5,756 nucleotides of DNA from an uncultured Clostridium sp. (lineage in GTDB: Bacteria > Bacillota > Clostridia > TANB77 > CAG-508). Below are positions 5,303-5,756 of the stretch, piece after piece; position 1 is the first letter of the stretch, and each line of letters begins with the position of its first letter. The DNA is taken from positions 1 to 5,756 of the forward strand of contig CANRXN010000077.1 in assembly GCA_947643945.1 (NCBI GenBank), read 5' to 3'. The notes under the pieces are model-generated. The model did no database searches. It was not told where the DNA came from and saw only the letters and a program-made list of their open reading frames with translations. Both the position numbers and the translations under genes were made by a program.

Positions 5303-5756
5303 ATGGCAACCAAAAGAGACTATTACGAAATATTAGGAGTAAACAAAAATGCAACAGACGACGAGCTAAAAAAAGCTTATCGAAAACTTGCCAAAAAATA
5401 CCATCCAGATGCAAACCAAGACAACAAACAAGAAGCAGAAGCAAAATTTAAAGAAGTAAACGAAGCTTACGAAAACCTATCCGATCCACAAAAAAGAAGA
5501 ATGTATGACCAATTTGGGACAGTAGATCCACAAGGATTTGGCGGAGCAGGAGGGCCATTTGGTGGGCAAGGAGGTTACTATTCTTATAGTAGCAGTGATT
5601 TTGGTGACTTTGGAGATTTAGGAGACATCTTTTCCTCCTTCTTTGGAGGAGGATTTGGAGGAAGAACTTCAAGTAGAAGACAAACAGGACCAAAAAAAGG
5701 TGCTGATTTAAACCTAGGAATGGACATCACATTTGAACAAGCCTTTTTAGGAGTAG
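5303..5756 (+). CDS. dnaJ: Chaperone DnaJ (Hsp40), N-terminal part, cut by window end
   Basis: DnaJ delivers unfolded proteins to DnaK and stimulates its ATPase. Only the first 151 codons are present; the zinc-finger CxxCxGxG repeats and the rest of the C-terminal domain lie beyond the window. The J-domain (residues 1-70) reads MATKRDYYEILGV, then the basic helix II KKAYRKLAKKY, the essential HPD at 34-36, and FKEVNEAYENLSDPQKRRMYD. A Gly/Phe-rich region follows (about 72-130), including GDIFSSFFGGG with the DIF motif. The first C-terminal-domain strand starts at GADLNLGMDITFEQAFLGV. The start ATG 5303 follows a perfect AGGAGG (5290-5295) seven bases upstream. It is the last gene seen of the chaperone operon, separated from dnaK by 78 bases with a terminator-like hairpin. 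Nothing visible is broken. Confidence 0.97.
   Translation, partial: MATKRDYYEILGVNKNATDDELKKAYRKLAKKYHPDANQDNKQEAEAKFKEVNEAYENLSDPQKRRMYDQFGTVDPQGFGGAGGPFGGQGGYYSYSSSDFGDFGDLGDIFSSFFGGGFGGRTSSRRQTGPKKGADLNLGMDITFEQAFLGV

Overview
This window carries the heat-shock chaperone operon of a low-GC Gram-positive bacterium, most likely a member of the Clostridia. The evidence is the gene order hrcA-grpE-(CYTH)-dnaK-dnaJ, CIRCE operators ahead of hrcA, strong AGGAGG-type ribosome sites, A/T-rich codon use, and a 615-residue DnaK that lacks the roughly 24-residue insert of Gram-negative DnaK. The genus cannot be fixed from the sequence alone.

Layout. Bases 1-255 hold the 3' end of a glutamate racemase gene (murI), broken into two frames by an apparent extra G in a run of five G. 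It is followed by a 33-bp inverted repeat (262-338), probably a two-way terminator or an extragenic palindrome. A 142-residue, probably all-helical protein of unknown function lies on the minus strand (386-814). The divergent gap at 815-1031 holds a small palindrome, an 11-bp tandem A-tract repeat, a sigma-A-type promoter and two CIRCE operators. The plus strand then carries hrcA (1032-2039), grpE (2063-2569), a CYTH-domain phosphohydrolase (2674-3252), dnaK (3377-5224) and the first 151 codons of dnaJ (5303 to the window end).

How the genes work together. HrcA represses its own operon through CIRCE. DnaK, its J-domain partner DnaJ and its nucleotide exchange factor GrpE form the Hsp70 folding machine. 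The CYTH protein is not a standard member. It sits between grpE and dnaK with wider gaps on both sides and different codon choice, which suggests it was added to the operon later. A terminator-like hairpin between dnaK and dnaJ probably lowers dnaJ expression relative to dnaK.

The less ordinary signals are all in intergenic DNA. A 32-bp palindrome occurs twice in opposite orientation (870-901 and 3325-3356; 31 of 32 bases match). Two further intergenic hairpins share its GGGAC core, which suggests a family of REP-like elements. A perfect 10-bp AU-rich hairpin upstream of dnaK presents a strong Shine-Dalgarno sequence in its loop, followed by a four-codon reading frame. I see no defence system, CRISPR array, tRNA, rRNA or transposase gene. 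The window is mainly a conserved housekeeping locus with unusual regulatory decoration.
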